From: Curtobacterium sp. 458
GTDB lineage: Bacteria > Actinomycetota > Actinomycetes > Actinomycetales > Microbacteriaceae
Length of the DNA: 64,000 nucleotides
Reading direction: 5' to 3'
NCBI RefSeq assembly: GCF_030406605.1
Contig: NZ_CP129104.1
Location: 124,001-188,000, forward strand
Below the pieces are notes generated by a model. That model was not told where the DNA came from and did not search any database. It worked only from the letters and a program-made list of their open reading frames with translations. The translations under genes and the position numbers were made by a program. The number at the start of each line of letters is the position of its first letter. Positions within the stretch are counted from its first letter, which is position 1. Shown here in pieces: positions 26,578 to 34,767 of the stretch.

Positions 26578-27813
26578 TCAGGCCCGGCGACCCCGCGCGA
26601 CGAGGAGCGCACCCAGGGCGACCACGGCGGACGCGAGCATGACGACGGCGAGCGGGGCGGCCGTGGCCGATCCGCCGATGCTCACGAGCGGGGACACGAG
26701 TGCCGCGAGGCCGAACTGGAGCGCGCCGAGCACGGCCGATGCGCTGCCGGCAGCCGTGGGCACGGCACCGAGGGCGAGCGCGGTGGCGTTGCCGAGCACC
26801 AGACCGAGCGAGCCGACGGCGGTGAACAGCGGCACGGCGAGCCAGATGGCCGGGGCGCCGGTCACCACGAGGAACGCGAAGGCGACGGTCGACGCCAGCA
26901 CGAGCAGGATCCCGAGGCCGAGGACACCCGCGACCGATCGCGTCGCGGTGAGCTTCGCGGACAGGATGCTGACGCCCATGAGGGCGAGGGCGTTCAGCCC
27001 GAACGCGAGGCCGTAGCCGACGGTCCCGAAGCCGATCATGTCCTGGTACAGGAACGGTGACGCGGAGATGTACGCCATCATGACGGCGAACGCGAACCCG
27101 AACACGGCGGTGTTGGCGAGGAAGGCACGGGAACGCAGCGCCCGCAGACCCGAACCGGACCCCCGGCGTTCCGCTCGGAGTGCGTCGCGGCGCTCCCGCA
27201 CGTGGGTCTCGCGCACGACGGCGAGCACGGCGACGAGCATCACGACCGACAGTCCGAGGACGATCGTGAGCAACCCACGCCAGCCGATCGCTCCGGTGAG
27301 GAGCCCGCCGAGCAGCGGTGCGACGACCGGCGCCACACCGCCGACGATCATCATGAGCGAGAACGCGCGCGCCGCGGCCTTCCCGGTCGCGAGGTCGGAG
27401 ATCACGGCGCGGCTGATCACCATGCCGGCCGCTCCGCCGAGGCCCTGCAGGAGGCGGGCGGCGATGAGGACGCCGATGTTCGGTGCGAACACGGCGGCGA
27501 GGCTCGCGATCACGCACAGTGCGGCGCCGGCGACGAGCGGGGGAACGCGGCCGAACCGGTCCGAGAGCGGGCCGAAGACGAGTTGCCCCGCGGTGACCCC
27601 GACGAGGAAGGCGGTCAGGGTGAGCTGCACGGCGGTCGCACTCGCACCGAGGTCGGTGGTCATCCTCGGGAACGCCGGCAGGTACAGGTCGGTGGCGAAG
27701 GGCGCGACGGCGCTGAGCAGGCCGAGCACGAGGAGCAGGGCGGCGGTGATGCCCTGCCGAGCGGTCGTGGGTGTCGCGGCGTGCGCGCGGATGGTTCCGG
27801 TGTCCGTGGTCAT
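26578..27813 (-). CDS. MFS multidrug effluxer (Bcr/CflA family)
   Basis: A 411-aa twelve-helix major facilitator of the Bcr/CflA drug:H+ antiporter group. The motif-A loop is seen as GPLSDRFGRVP (about residues 75-85), and motif C-like glycines are in VGGVAPVVAPLLGG. Helix 1 contains the family signature APFATDLYLPAFP. It is divergent from a MarR regulator gene; a perfect palindrome, GTTATG-N4-CATAAC, sits right next to its ATG, so the pump is very probably repressed by that MarR protein and induced by its ligand. Substrates cannot be predicted. Confidence 0.93.
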   Translation of the reverse strand: MTTDTGTIRAHAATPTTARQGITAALLLVLGLLSAVAPFATDLYLPAFPRMTTDLGASATAVQLTLTAFLVGVTAGQLVFGPLSDRFGRVPPLVAGAALCVIASLAAVFAPNIGVLIAARLLQGLGGAAGMVISRAVISDLATGKAAARAFSLMMIVGGVAPVVAPLLGGLLTGAIGWRGLLTIVLGLSVVMLVAVLAVVRETHVRERRDALRAERRGSGSGLRALRSRAFLANTAVFGFAFAVMMAYISASPFLYQDMIGFGTVGYGLAFGLNALALMGVSILSAKLTATRSVAGVLGLGILLVLASTVAFAFLVVTGAPAIWLAVPLFTAVGSLGLVLGNATALALGAVPTAAGSASAVLGALQFGLAALVSPLVSIGGSATAAPLAVVMLASAVVALGALLVARGRRA

Positions 27814-27814
27814 T

Positions 27815-27853
27815 GTTATGAAAGCATAACTGATTCGAGACGGTCGGTACAGT
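27815..27853. promoter_or_regulatory. Divergent MFS/MarR promoters with MarR-type operator
   Basis: GTTATG-AAAG-CATAAC (27815-27830) is a perfect 16-bp palindrome starting 2 bases upstream of the pump ATG. On the minus strand it contains the likely -10 box TATGCT of the pump gene. On the plus strand TACAGT (27848-27853) lies six bases before the marR ATG. A dimer bound at the palindrome would block the pump promoter and sit within 20 bases of the regulator's own promoter. Confidence 0.75.
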
Positions 27854-27859
27854 ACGGCC

Positions 27860-28300
27860 ATGCCCTCCCAGGTGACCGACCGGCAGCTCGCCGAGCTCGC
27901 GGACGTCGTGCTGCGGATCTCGCGCGAGATCGACCCGCACGGCCCGGACCCGCTCGACATCGTGCCGCTCACCGGGACGGAGGCGATCGTCATGCGCTGG
28001 GTGGCGCGCAACCCGGGGACCTCTCCGAGTGCCACCGCGGACGCGACGGCCCTGCAGCGCAGCAACCTCAGTGCCGCGCTCCGCTCGCTCGTCGCCAAGG
28101 GCATGGTCGAGCGGCGGCAGCACCCGTCCGATGCCCGCACGGTGCAGCTGCTCCCGACGGAGGTCGCGGCGGAGAGCATCGAACGCCTGCACGAGCACTG
28201 GGCGACGACGATCCGGAGAGCACTGGGCGGCGACGAGGACGGCACGACGGAGGCGCTCGCGCTGCTGCAGCGGATCGACGAGGGGCTGCGGCGGGACTGA
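27860..28300 (+). CDS. MarR-family transcriptional regulator
   Basis: A 146-aa MarR-type winged-helix repressor. The recognition region reads ATALQRSNLSAALRSLVAKG (about residues 60-80), followed by the wing VERRQHPSDARTVQLLPT, and long dimerisation helices at both ends. It lies divergent to the MFS efflux gene with the palindromic operator between them, so autorepression and pump repression are expected. TACAGT-N6-ATG indicates a leaderless mRNA. A 17-bp tandem duplication follows its stop (28302-28335). Confidence 0.92.
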   Translation: MPSQVTDRQLAELADVVLRISREIDPHGPDPLDIVPLTGTEAIVMRWVARNPGTSPSATADATALQRSNLSAALRSLVAKGMVERRQHPSDARTVQLLPTEVAAESIERLHEHWATTIRRALGGDEDGTTEALALLQRIDEGLRRD

Positions 28301-28417
28301 CGCCCTGCCGGGGCTGAGGCCCTGCCGGGGCTGCGGCCGGATCGGCGTCGGAGCCGGCAGCCGCAACGCCGAGGTGCTGCGCAGCCGATGTCGGAGCCCC
28401 GTGCGACGATCGGACCC

Positions 28418-29056
28418 GTGCCGTTGAACTTCACCGCGATCGACTTCGAGACCGCGAACAGCTCCCCCGCGAGCGCGTGCTCCGTCGGGCTCGTGAAGAT
28501 CCGCGCCGGCCGAGTGGTCGAGCGCGCCTCGTGGTTCATCCAGCCGCCGATCGGGCACGACACCTTCCTCGAGTGGAACACCCGCATCCACGGCATCGTC
28601 GCGTCGGACGTCGTCGGCGCGAAGGGCTGGGCGGAGCAGTACGCCGACATCGTCGCCTTCGCCGACGGCGACGTCCTGGTCGCCCACAACGCCCGCTTCG
28701 ACATGGGGGTGATCGCCGGCGGCTGCGCCGCCACCGGGACCACGCTCAGCGAGCACCACTCGCTGTGCTCACTGCAGGTGGCGCGGAAGACCTACACCCT
28801 CGACTCGTACCGGCTGCCGATGGCCGCTCGGGCCGCGGGGCACGTCGGCTTCGCACACCACGACGCAGCGGCCGACGCGGAAGCCTGCGCCGCGATCGTA
28901 GTGCACGCCGCCGAGCTGCACCGCGCCGACACGGTCGAGGCCCTCGGCGCCGCCACCCGCGTCCACCTGTCCCCGGTGCGGCCGCGTGAGGAGAAGCCCC
29001 GGGCAGCCGCACCGCAGCCGAGGCTCTCCCGTCGGCCGATGGTCTGCTCGGACTGA
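28418..29056 (+). CDS. 3'-5' exonuclease, DnaQ-like DEDDh family
   Basis: A 212-aa exonuclease of the DEDDh superfamily, similar to DNA polymerase III epsilon-type domains. Exo I is FTAIDFETANSS (about residues 5-16), Exo II is VAHNARFDMGV, and Exo III is FAHHDAAADAEA, giving the D-E-D-D-H set. The C-terminal tail is basic and proline-rich. The GTG at 28418 makes the family's usual start directly before FTAIDFETAN; the ATG ten codons upstream is less likely. Function is DNA or RNA proofreading or repair, not assignable further. Confidence 0.87.
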   Translation: MPLNFTAIDFETANSSPASACSVGLVKIRAGRVVERASWFIQPPIGHDTFLEWNTRIHGIVASDVVGAKGWAEQYADIVAFADGDVLVAHNARFDMGVIAGGCAATGTTLSEHHSLCSLQVARKTYTLDSYRLPMAARAAGHVGFAHHDAAADAEACAAIVVHAAELHRADTVEALGAATRVHLSPVRPREEKPRAAAPQPRLSRRPMVCSD

Positions 29057-29096
29057 CGGCGAGTCGGCTTCACCGGTCCCGGGCAGCCCCGGTGGT

Positions 29097-29110
29097 ATTG
29101 TCACGACAAT
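29097..29110 (+). promoter_or_regulatory. Palindromic site upstream of the GntR gene, IolR-box-like
   Basis: ATTGTC-AC-GACAAT is a perfect inverted repeat about 50 bases before the GntR start. Its core TGTCACGACA (29099-29108) matches the corynebacterial IolR consensus KGWCHTRACA at 9 of 10 positions. It is a candidate autoregulatory operator. Confidence 0.5.
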
Positions 29111-29156
29111 CCCTGGCGGCAGCGGTGCCGCGCTCGATCTCCCCCGAAGGACGCCG

Positions 29157-29915
29157 ATGACCAACGAAGGCCAGCTGCCGTCCGACCTGTTCATGGACCT
29201 GGACCGGTCGGGTCCGATGCCCCTCTACTTCCAGGTCGCGTCGCGCATCGAGGAGGCCATCCGCTCCGGCGCGATGCCCCCCGGCGCCCGGCTCGAGAAC
29301 GAGATCGCACTCGGTGAACGGCTCGGGCTGTCCCGGCCGACGATCCGGCGCGCCATCCAGGACCTCGTCGACAAGGGTCTGCTCGTGCGCCGTCGCGGCA
29401 TCGGCACGCAGGTCGTGCACGGTCCGGTCACCCGCAAGGTCGAGCTGACGAGCCTCTACGACGACCTCGCACAGGGGTCGCAGGTGCCGACGACGAAGCT
29501 CCTCGTCCGCGACGACGTGCCCGCGACGGACGCGGTGGCCGAGGCGCTCGGAGTCGAGCCCGGCACGGTGGTCCCGCACATCCGCCGGGTCCGGTTCGCC
29601 GAGGACGTGCCGATGGCCATCCTCGAGAACTTCCTCCCGCCGGAGTTCAGTGACATCACCGACGAGGACCTCGCGGCGCACGGCCTCTACCAACTGCTCC
29701 GCGGCCGCGGGGTGACGATGCGCGTCGCGAAGCAGCGGATCGGCGCCCGGGCGGTCACCGACGACGAGGCCTCGCTGCTCGAGATCGAGGACGGCGACCC
29801 CGTGCTGACGATGAGCCGGACGGCGTACGACGCGTCGGGGCGCGCGGTGGAGTACGGGGTGCACTGCTACCGGCCGGACCGCTACTCGTTCGAGGTCACG
29901 CTCGTCGACAAGTAG
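29157..29915 (+). CDS. GntR-family (HutC/UTRA-type) regulator, probable inositol regulator
   Basis: A 252-aa GntR regulator. The winged helix reads PLYFQVASRIEEAIRSGAMP through LGLSRPTIRRAIQDLVDKG (about residues 22-75), followed by a UTRA ligand-binding domain (VPHIRRVRFAEDVPMAI). ATG 29157 has GAAGGA upstream. The gene is convergent with the tautomerase and next to the inositol operon. IolR-like boxes occur at its own promoter, at the tautomerase promoter and at the iolC promoter, which fits a role equivalent to the GntR-type IolR of Corynebacterium. That link is inferred, not shown. Confidence 0.85.
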   Translation: MTNEGQLPSDLFMDLDRSGPMPLYFQVASRIEEAIRSGAMPPGARLENEIALGERLGLSRPTIRRAIQDLVDKGLLVRRRGIGTQVVHGPVTRKVELTSLYDDLAQGSQVPTTKLLVRDDVPATDAVAEALGVEPGTVVPHIRRVRFAEDVPMAILENFLPPEFSDITDEDLAAHGLYQLLRGRGVTMRVAKQRIGARAVTDDEASLLEIEDGDPVLTMSRTAYDASGRAVEYGVHCYRPDRYSFEVTLVDK

Positions 29916-29933
29916 ACGGGGCGGCGCCACCCG

Positions 29934-30341
29934 TCAGACCAGGGACGGGACGCCGAGCTCGCCCGTGACGTACTGCGCGCGGCCGAACCCGAACGACCAG
30001 TCCTGCGGCCCGTTCTCGACGTAGCCGATGAAGACGTCCTCGCTCGCGACGCCGACCTCGGCGAGACGGTCGTGGACCGCGGCGTACAGCGCCTGCTTCG
30101 CCACGTCGGAGCGTCCGCGTTGGGTGAACACCTGGATCATGACGACACCCTCGGTGCGCTCGAACCCGAGCCCGGCGTCCTCGGCGATGATCTGCTGCGC
30201 CGGGTGCTCCGTGACGATCTGGAAGCGGTCGCGCTCCGGGATGCCGTACTCGTCGACGACGGCGGTGTGGATCGCATCGGCGATCGTACGGACGGCTTCG
30301 GGGGTACGACCGGCGGCGAGGTCGATTCGGACGAGCGGCAT
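29934..30341 (-). CDS. Tautomerase-superfamily protein with N-terminal proline
   Basis: A 135-aa protein of the tautomerase/MIF superfamily. The chain begins MPLVRIDLAAGRT, so after Met removal Pro-1 would be the catalytic base, and the arginine in the first strand region fits the family. Length is that of the longer Tautomerase_2-like group rather than the 60-aa 4-oxalocrotonate enzymes. The start has GGAGGA 5 to 6 bases upstream. Its promoter has a palindromic operator overlapping the -10 box with an exact IolR-box match, so it is probably co-regulated with inositol catabolism. It may tautomerise an enol/keto intermediate such as an inosose derivative; this is speculation. Confidence 0.82.
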   Translation of the reverse strand: MPLVRIDLAAGRTPEAVRTIADAIHTAVVDEYGIPERDRFQIVTEHPAQQIIAEDAGLGFERTEGVVMIQVFTQRGRSDVAKQALYAAVHDRLAEVGVASEDVFIGYVENGPQDWSFGFGRAQYVTGELGVPSLV

Positions 30342-30361
30342 GGTTCCTCCAACAGTCGAAC

Positions 30362-30401
30362 TTTGTTAGGACAATCTAACAAAAGCGCGTCACTGAAGCA
30401 A
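30362..30401 (-). promoter_or_regulatory. Tautomerase promoter with perfect operator palindrome
   Basis: On the minus strand TTGCTT (30396-30401), a 17-base spacer and TAGATT (30373-30378) form a good promoter. The palindrome TTTGTTAG-N6-CTAACAAA (30362-30383) overlaps the -10 box. Read on the minus strand, 30364-30373 is TGTCCTAACA, a full 10 of 10 match to the corynebacterial IolR consensus KGWCHTRACA. Confidence 0.7.
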
Positions 30402-30408
30402 CCACGAA

Positions 30409-30454
30409 ACGGCCTGGAGGCACGGTGCCAGCGTGCACCGTGCCTCCAGGCCGT
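30409..30454 (-). terminator. 20-bp perfect hairpin, inositol-operon terminator
   Basis: ACGGCCTGGAGGCACGGTGC (30409-30428) is perfectly complementary to 30435-30454 with a 6-nt loop, 12 bases after the last gene of the operon. It is the most complete member of the dispersed GGCCTGGAGGCRCGG repeat family. Confidence 0.85.
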
Positions 30455-30466
30455 CGGTGGTGCGTT

Positions 30467-31672
30467 CTAGAGCACCGGGGTCGCCGCGGAGTACGTCAGC
30501 GCCCCGTCGACCTGCGCGACGTCGTGCCAGGCGCCGTCGCGGAGCGACGCCTCGGCCGCTTCGACGATGCTCGCGGTCGCCAGTCCGTCGGCGACGGACG
30601 GCGCGAGCTGCTCCCCACGTCGCACGCTCGCGACGAACTGGGCAGCCTCGATCGTCTTGAGGTCGTCGTAGCCCATGGCTGTGCCGGCTCCGGGCTGGAA
30701 CCGGCCGAACTCGCCGTCACCGGGGGCGACGTAGTGGGTGGCGTACCCGTCGACCTCCTGGCCGTCGAGGTACACCTCGAGCTCGTTCAGCCGCTGGAAG
30801 TCCCACCGGACCGAGCCCTTCGTCCCGTAGACCTCGAGCGCGTACTCGGCGTGCGGGCCGCGCATCACCCGGCTCGAGTCCATGGTGCCGACCGCGCCGT
30901 CCTCGAACCGGAACAGGAGCGCCGCGTAGTCCTCGTTCTCCACCGGGCCGTGTTCACCGCTCGCAGCGGCCGAGCGGTCGACGATCCCCTGCCCCGGTCG
31001 GGGCCTCGTCTCGATGAAGGTCTCGGCGAGCGCGGTCACGCTCGCGATCCGACCGACGACGTACTGCGCGAGGTCGAGCCCGTGCGAGAGCAGGTCGCCG
31101 AGGACGCCGGACCCCGCACGTTCCCGTTCGAACCGCCAGGTCAGCGGCGCGTCCGGGTCGGACGAGTAGTCGGCGAGGAGCGACCCTCGGACGTTCGTGA
31201 TCCGGCCGAGCCGCCCGCTCCGGAAGAGCTCGCGTGCCCGCTGGATCGCCGGGGCGTGCCGGTAGTTGAAGCCGACGCTCGTGACGACCCCAGCCGACCG
31301 AACGGCGTCGTGGATCGCGCGGGAGTCGCTTGCGTACCGGCCCATCGGCTTCTCGATCCAGAACGGTTTCCCGGCCTCGGCCGCCGCGACGGCGACCTCG
31401 CGGTGCAGGAAGTTCGGCGCGCAGATCGACACGATGTCCACCTCGGGGTCGGTCAGGACCTCCCGGTAGTCGGCGACGGCGCGTTCGTAGCCGAGCCGGG
31501 TCGTGGCCTGTTCGCGGGCGGCGTCGATCGGGTCGGCCGCGACGACGAGCCGCGGGTGGACGTCGAGCTCCGGGAAGTGGTCCGGGAGAGCCCGGTACGC
31601 GCGGGAGTGCAGTCGGCCCATCCAGCCGACCGAGACCAGCCCGACGCCGAGCGTGTCCGTGACGGCGCTCAC
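30467..31672 (-). CDS. Gfo/Idh/MocA-family dehydrogenase (last gene of inositol operon)
   Basis: A 401-aa NAD(P)-dependent sugar dehydrogenase. It has the Rossmann motif GLVSVGWMGRLHSRAY near residue 12, the EKPMG motif (about residue 105) with the conserved lysine, and the catalytic-region GDLLSHGLDLAQY. The start is GTG at 31672, overlapping the transaldolase stop (GTGA), so it is translationally coupled. It is not close to the IolG of this operon. Likely substrates are scyllo- or other inositol isomers or inososes, as for the accessory oxidoreductases seen in other inositol clusters; this is inferred from context. Confidence 0.88.
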   Translation of the reverse strand: MSAVTDTLGVGLVSVGWMGRLHSRAYRALPDHFPELDVHPRLVVAADPIDAAREQATTRLGYERAVADYREVLTDPEVDIVSICAPNFLHREVAVAAAEAGKPFWIEKPMGRYASDSRAIHDAVRSAGVVTSVGFNYRHAPAIQRARELFRSGRLGRITNVRGSLLADYSSDPDAPLTWRFERERAGSGVLGDLLSHGLDLAQYVVGRIASVTALAETFIETRPRPGQGIVDRSAAASGEHGPVENEDYAALLFRFEDGAVGTMDSSRVMRGPHAEYALEVYGTKGSVRWDFQRLNELEVYLDGQEVDGYATHYVAPGDGEFGRFQPGAGTAMGYDDLKTIEAAQFVASVRRGEQLAPSVADGLATASIVEAAEASLRDGAWHDVAQVDGALTYSAATPVL

Positions 31673-32784
31673 GCGGCCGGGACGATGATGTCGCGGACGA
31701 GGGCGTCGAGCTTCGCGTCGGCATCCAGGAACTGCCGGAGCGTCGTCACGGTCGCGCCGAAGCGGTCGAACTCGTCGATCGTCATCCCGTCGACGTCGTA
31801 GCCACGGGCGAACTCGGGCGTCGCCGCACGCAGCGCCGCGATGACCTCCGCCGGGACCTCGTCGTCGATCGCGTCCGGACGCCACGGGAACGCGTTGTCG
31901 TTGATGTCCTTCGACCACTGGAACGGCGGCGACACCACGAGGTCCCCGCCCTGGAACTCCGACCACTGCAGCGGGTTCCGGAACGCCGCCACGAGCACCC
32001 GTGAGCGGAAGCCGCGCTCCTGGAACACCCGGTAGGCGTTCTTCACCGCGGCCACCCCGGCCCACTCGAGGATCCCCGGGTCGACCATGACGTGGTCACG
32101 CTTGACGACGGTCTTCAGCCAGTCGTCGAACCGGCCGGCCATGAGCGTGACGACGTGACCGAACTCCTGCTCGGGCAGTCCGTCGGCGGCGCGTCGGTCG
32201 AGGGCACGCTCGATGGCCTCGCCCACCGCGACGACCTGCGGCACCGTGAACGACACGGTGGCGTTGATCGAGACCCCGCGGTACGCGGCCTCCTCGATCG
32301 CGGCGATGCCGGTCTTCGTGGCGGGGATCTTCACGATGATGTTCGGGGCGAGCTGCGAGAACCGCACAGCCTGTTCGACGAGTGCGTCGGCGTCCCGGTG
32401 CAGCCGCGGGTCGGTCTGCATCGACAGTCGGCCGTTGCGCCCGCCCGACGCCTCGAACGCGGGCAGCAGCTGCTCCGCGGCGGCGATCGAGAGCTCCTCG
32501 ACCGCCTTCCACCCGATCCAGGACTCCCCCGCGGTCGGGTGCTCGGCGGCGATCTCGCGGATCCGCGGCACCCACCGCTCCGGGTCCTGCTGGATGCAGG
32601 TGAAGGCGATCACCGGGTTGCACGTCGCTCCGACCGCGCCGTACTCGTGGATCGCGGTCGACAGCTCGCGCGGGTCGGCGGAGTCGTTCCAGAGCGCGGT
32701 AGGGGTCCGTTCCGCGGCCTGCAGGGTCACCGGACGGGTGTCCGTCCCGGTCCGGTCGGTCGACGTCTCGAGCGTGGTGGTCAT
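31669..32784 (-). CDS. Transaldolase-family protein in inositol operon
   Basis: A 371-aa class I aldolase of the transaldolase family. It shows GATCNPVIAF (about residues 52-61), the Schiff-base lysine in NIIVKIPATKTG (about residue 150), and VSINATVSFT. Transaldolase normally moves dihydroxyacetone units in the pentose phosphate pathway. Within an inositol operon it may instead cleave or transfer from 2-deoxy-5-keto-gluconate-6-phosphate, or balance the triose products. The start overlaps the preceding isomerase stop by four bases, so it belongs to the operon. No other pentose-pathway gene is nearby. Confidence 0.85.
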   Translation of the reverse strand: MTTTLETSTDRTGTDTRPVTLQAAERTPTALWNDSADPRELSTAIHEYGAVGATCNPVIAFTCIQQDPERWVPRIREIAAEHPTAGESWIGWKAVEELSIAAAEQLLPAFEASGGRNGRLSMQTDPRLHRDADALVEQAVRFSQLAPNIIVKIPATKTGIAAIEEAAYRGVSINATVSFTVPQVVAVGEAIERALDRRAADGLPEQEFGHVVTLMAGRFDDWLKTVVKRDHVMVDPGILEWAGVAAVKNAYRVFQERGFRSRVLVAAFRNPLQWSEFQGGDLVVSPPFQWSKDINDNAFPWRPDAIDDEVPAEVIAALRAATPEFARGYDVDGMTIDEFDRFGATVTTLRQFLDADAKLDALVRDIIVPAA

Positions 32785-33650
32785 CGGGTCAGTCCCTTCG
32801 TGATCGCGTCCAGCTGGAAGCGGGACACCGCGTCGGCGTTCTCGTCCTCGGCGAAGACGCTGGACACCGCGACCGTGTCGTCGCGGTCGGTGAACCCGAT
32901 GCGGGCGAGGCCGGCCCAGAACGCGTCGAAGTCGACGTCGGCCTGACCGACCGGCAGGTGCTGGTGCACGCGCGCGGTGTTGCCGGGCGGGTTCGAGATG
33001 TAACGGAGGCCGTGCGACCGGGTGTGGTCGAACGCATCGGCGACGTGGACGAGCTGCAGGGAGTCACCGGCTGCGTCCATGATCGCGTCCATGTTCCCGC
33101 CGTAGTGGAACGTGTGACAGGCGACGTAGACGAACCCGACGTGCTTCGAGTTGAGGCCGCGGATCACCCGGAGCGCCTCGAGCCCGTCCTCGACGAAGTC
33201 GTCGGGGTGCGGGTCGATGAGGACACGCAGGTCCGAGGACTCGATGATCGGCAGCAGCTCCTCCATCGAGCGGTAGAAGGCGTCCTCGGACTCCTCGGCG
33301 CGTTCGGGACGGCCGGAGAACTCGGTGTTGATGGTGTCGACCCCGAGTCGTTTCGTGATCTCGATGACGCGCTTCCACTTCGTCACCGCCGCCTCGCGGG
33401 CGTCCCGGTCGGGGCCGGACCAGCGGAGCACCGGGAGCACGCTCGCCACCTGGACCCCGGCGTCACGGCACGCGGCGGCGAACGCGTCGACGAGGTCGTC
33501 GTCCGCCTTGGGGTGCCGGTAGAACGGGATGAAGTCCCGGTGCGGGGTGAGCTGGAGGTACTCGTACCCGAGGTCCGCCACCTTCCGCGGGAACTCGAGC
33601 AGCGACAGGTCGTGGTGGAACGGCGTCGGGTCGAGGGCGATCTTCGGCAT
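32781..33650 (-). CDS. iolH: Sugar phosphate isomerase/epimerase, IolH-like
   Basis: A 289-aa TIM-barrel protein of the AP endonuclease family 2/xylose-isomerase-like group. Metal-ligand segments are visible in INTEFSGRPE, LIDPHPDDF, CHTFHYGG and LVHVADAFDHTRSH. Length equals that of Bacillus IolH, and position directly after iolG matches the corynebacterial iolG-iolH order, which is why I use the symbol; the sequence alone supports only the superfamily. The role in inositol breakdown is not settled for IolH proteins. It begins 3 bases after the iolG stop. Confidence 0.7.
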   Translation of the reverse strand: MPKIALDPTPFHHDLSLLEFPRKVADLGYEYLQLTPHRDFIPFYRHPKADDDLVDAFAAACRDAGVQVASVLPVLRWSGPDRDAREAAVTKWKRVIEITKRLGVDTINTEFSGRPERAEESEDAFYRSMEELLPIIESSDLRVLIDPHPDDFVEDGLEALRVIRGLNSKHVGFVYVACHTFHYGGNMDAIMDAAGDSLQLVHVADAFDHTRSHGLRYISNPPGNTARVHQHLPVGQADVDFDAFWAGLARIGFTDRDDTVAVSSVFAEDENADAVSRFQLDAITKGLTR

Positions 33651-33653
33651 GCG

Positions 33654-34727
33654 TCAGGCTCCGGCGAGCGCGTCGACGACGCCGTCCGCCGTCGCCGTCT
33701 CCGTCGCGTAGAAGGCGGGCTTCGCGGTGGCGTACGTGACCTGCTCGAGCGCACCCGACTGCTGGGCGCGGACCGCGACCTCGGCCACGACGGACGCCGT
33801 GTAGCCGTCCCAGGCGCTCGGGCCGTCGATCCCACCGGTGCGCGCGGCGTCGACCCAGCGCTGGACCTCTTCGTCGTAGGCCGCGCCGAACCGCTCGACG
33901 AACGACGGCGTGACGCCCTGGCCGGAGACGCCGGCGGACACGACGTTCATCGCGGTCTCGCGGCCGATGTACGCGACGCCCGACTCGAACACGGCGTCGG
34001 TCGTGACCTGGTAGCCGAACTGCGCGTTGACGTTGATCTCGACGATGGCCATCGTGCCCGACTCCGTGGTGAACAGCACGAACTGCGGCTCGGGGAGGTC
34101 CGCCGGAGCGAGTGAGTTCTTCCGCGGCTTCTTCACCTCGACGGACACGATCGGCTCGCCGGTGAGGAACGGGATGATGTCGATCTCGTGGATCACGGAG
34201 TCGTGGATGAGCATCGACTCGCTGAAGTTCGGCGGCGTCGTCGGGTTCCGGTGCGCGTGGTGCAGGGCGAGCAGGGCGCCGTTCGCCCCGGACTCGCGGA
34301 GGGCCTTGAGCTCCTGGTAGCCCTTGTCGAACCGACGCATGAACCCGACCTGGATCCGCGGGCGGTCGGACCGCGCCTGCTCGAGCTCGACGATGCGGAG
34401 GGAGTCCTCGGCGCTCGTGGTGAGGGGCTTCTCGCACAGCACGGCGAGCCCGCGCTCGAGGGCCGGGACGAGGACCGGCTCATGCAGGAAGCCCGGCGTC
34501 GCGACGATGACCGCGTCGATCGGTGTGGCGTCGAGGGCGTCCTCGAACGACGCGGCGGTGATCGCGCCGGGTGCCTTCTCGGCAGCGGCCGTGGCGCGCG
34601 CCGTGTCCGGGTCGACGATGGCGACGACGTCGGCGCCGGCGATGGTGGACGTGATGCGACGCACGTGGTCGCTGCCCATCGCGCCGGCACCGACGACGGC
34701 GACGCGGAGGTTCTCGGTGGTGCTCAT
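33654..34727 (-). CDS. iolG: Inositol 2-dehydrogenase
   Basis: A 357-aa Gfo/Idh/MocA dehydrogenase that oxidises myo-inositol to scyllo-inosose with NAD+. It has the Rossmann GAGAMGSDHVRRI (about residues 13-25), CEKPL with the conserved lysine, HHAHRNPTTP, and the catalytic D-x3-H in IHDSVIHEIDIIPFL. The ATG at 34727 has AGGAG 6 to 7 bases upstream; the longer frame is not used. It is seventh in the operon and performs the first chemical step of the pathway. Confidence 0.9.
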   Translation of the reverse strand: MSTTENLRVAVVGAGAMGSDHVRRITSTIAGADVVAIVDPDTARATAAAEKAPGAITAASFEDALDATPIDAVIVATPGFLHEPVLVPALERGLAVLCEKPLTTSAEDSLRIVELEQARSDRPRIQVGFMRRFDKGYQELKALRESGANGALLALHHAHRNPTTPPNFSESMLIHDSVIHEIDIIPFLTGEPIVSVEVKKPRKNSLAPADLPEPQFVLFTTESGTMAIVEINVNAQFGYQVTTDAVFESGVAYIGRETAMNVVSAGVSGQGVTPSFVERFGAAYDEEVQRWVDAARTGGIDGPSAWDGYTASVVAEVAVRAQQSGALEQVTYATAKPAFYATETATADGVVDALAGA

Positions 34728-34767
34728 GGGGTTCTCCTGGTTGGACGACTGGTGGTGGACGGCGCTG

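Noticed and set aside
32781..33650. Naming this gene iolE in place of the gene at 34768
   Set aside because: Position after iolG and a length of 289 residues fit IolH better, while the gene between iolD and iolG fits IolE. The call stays tentative.
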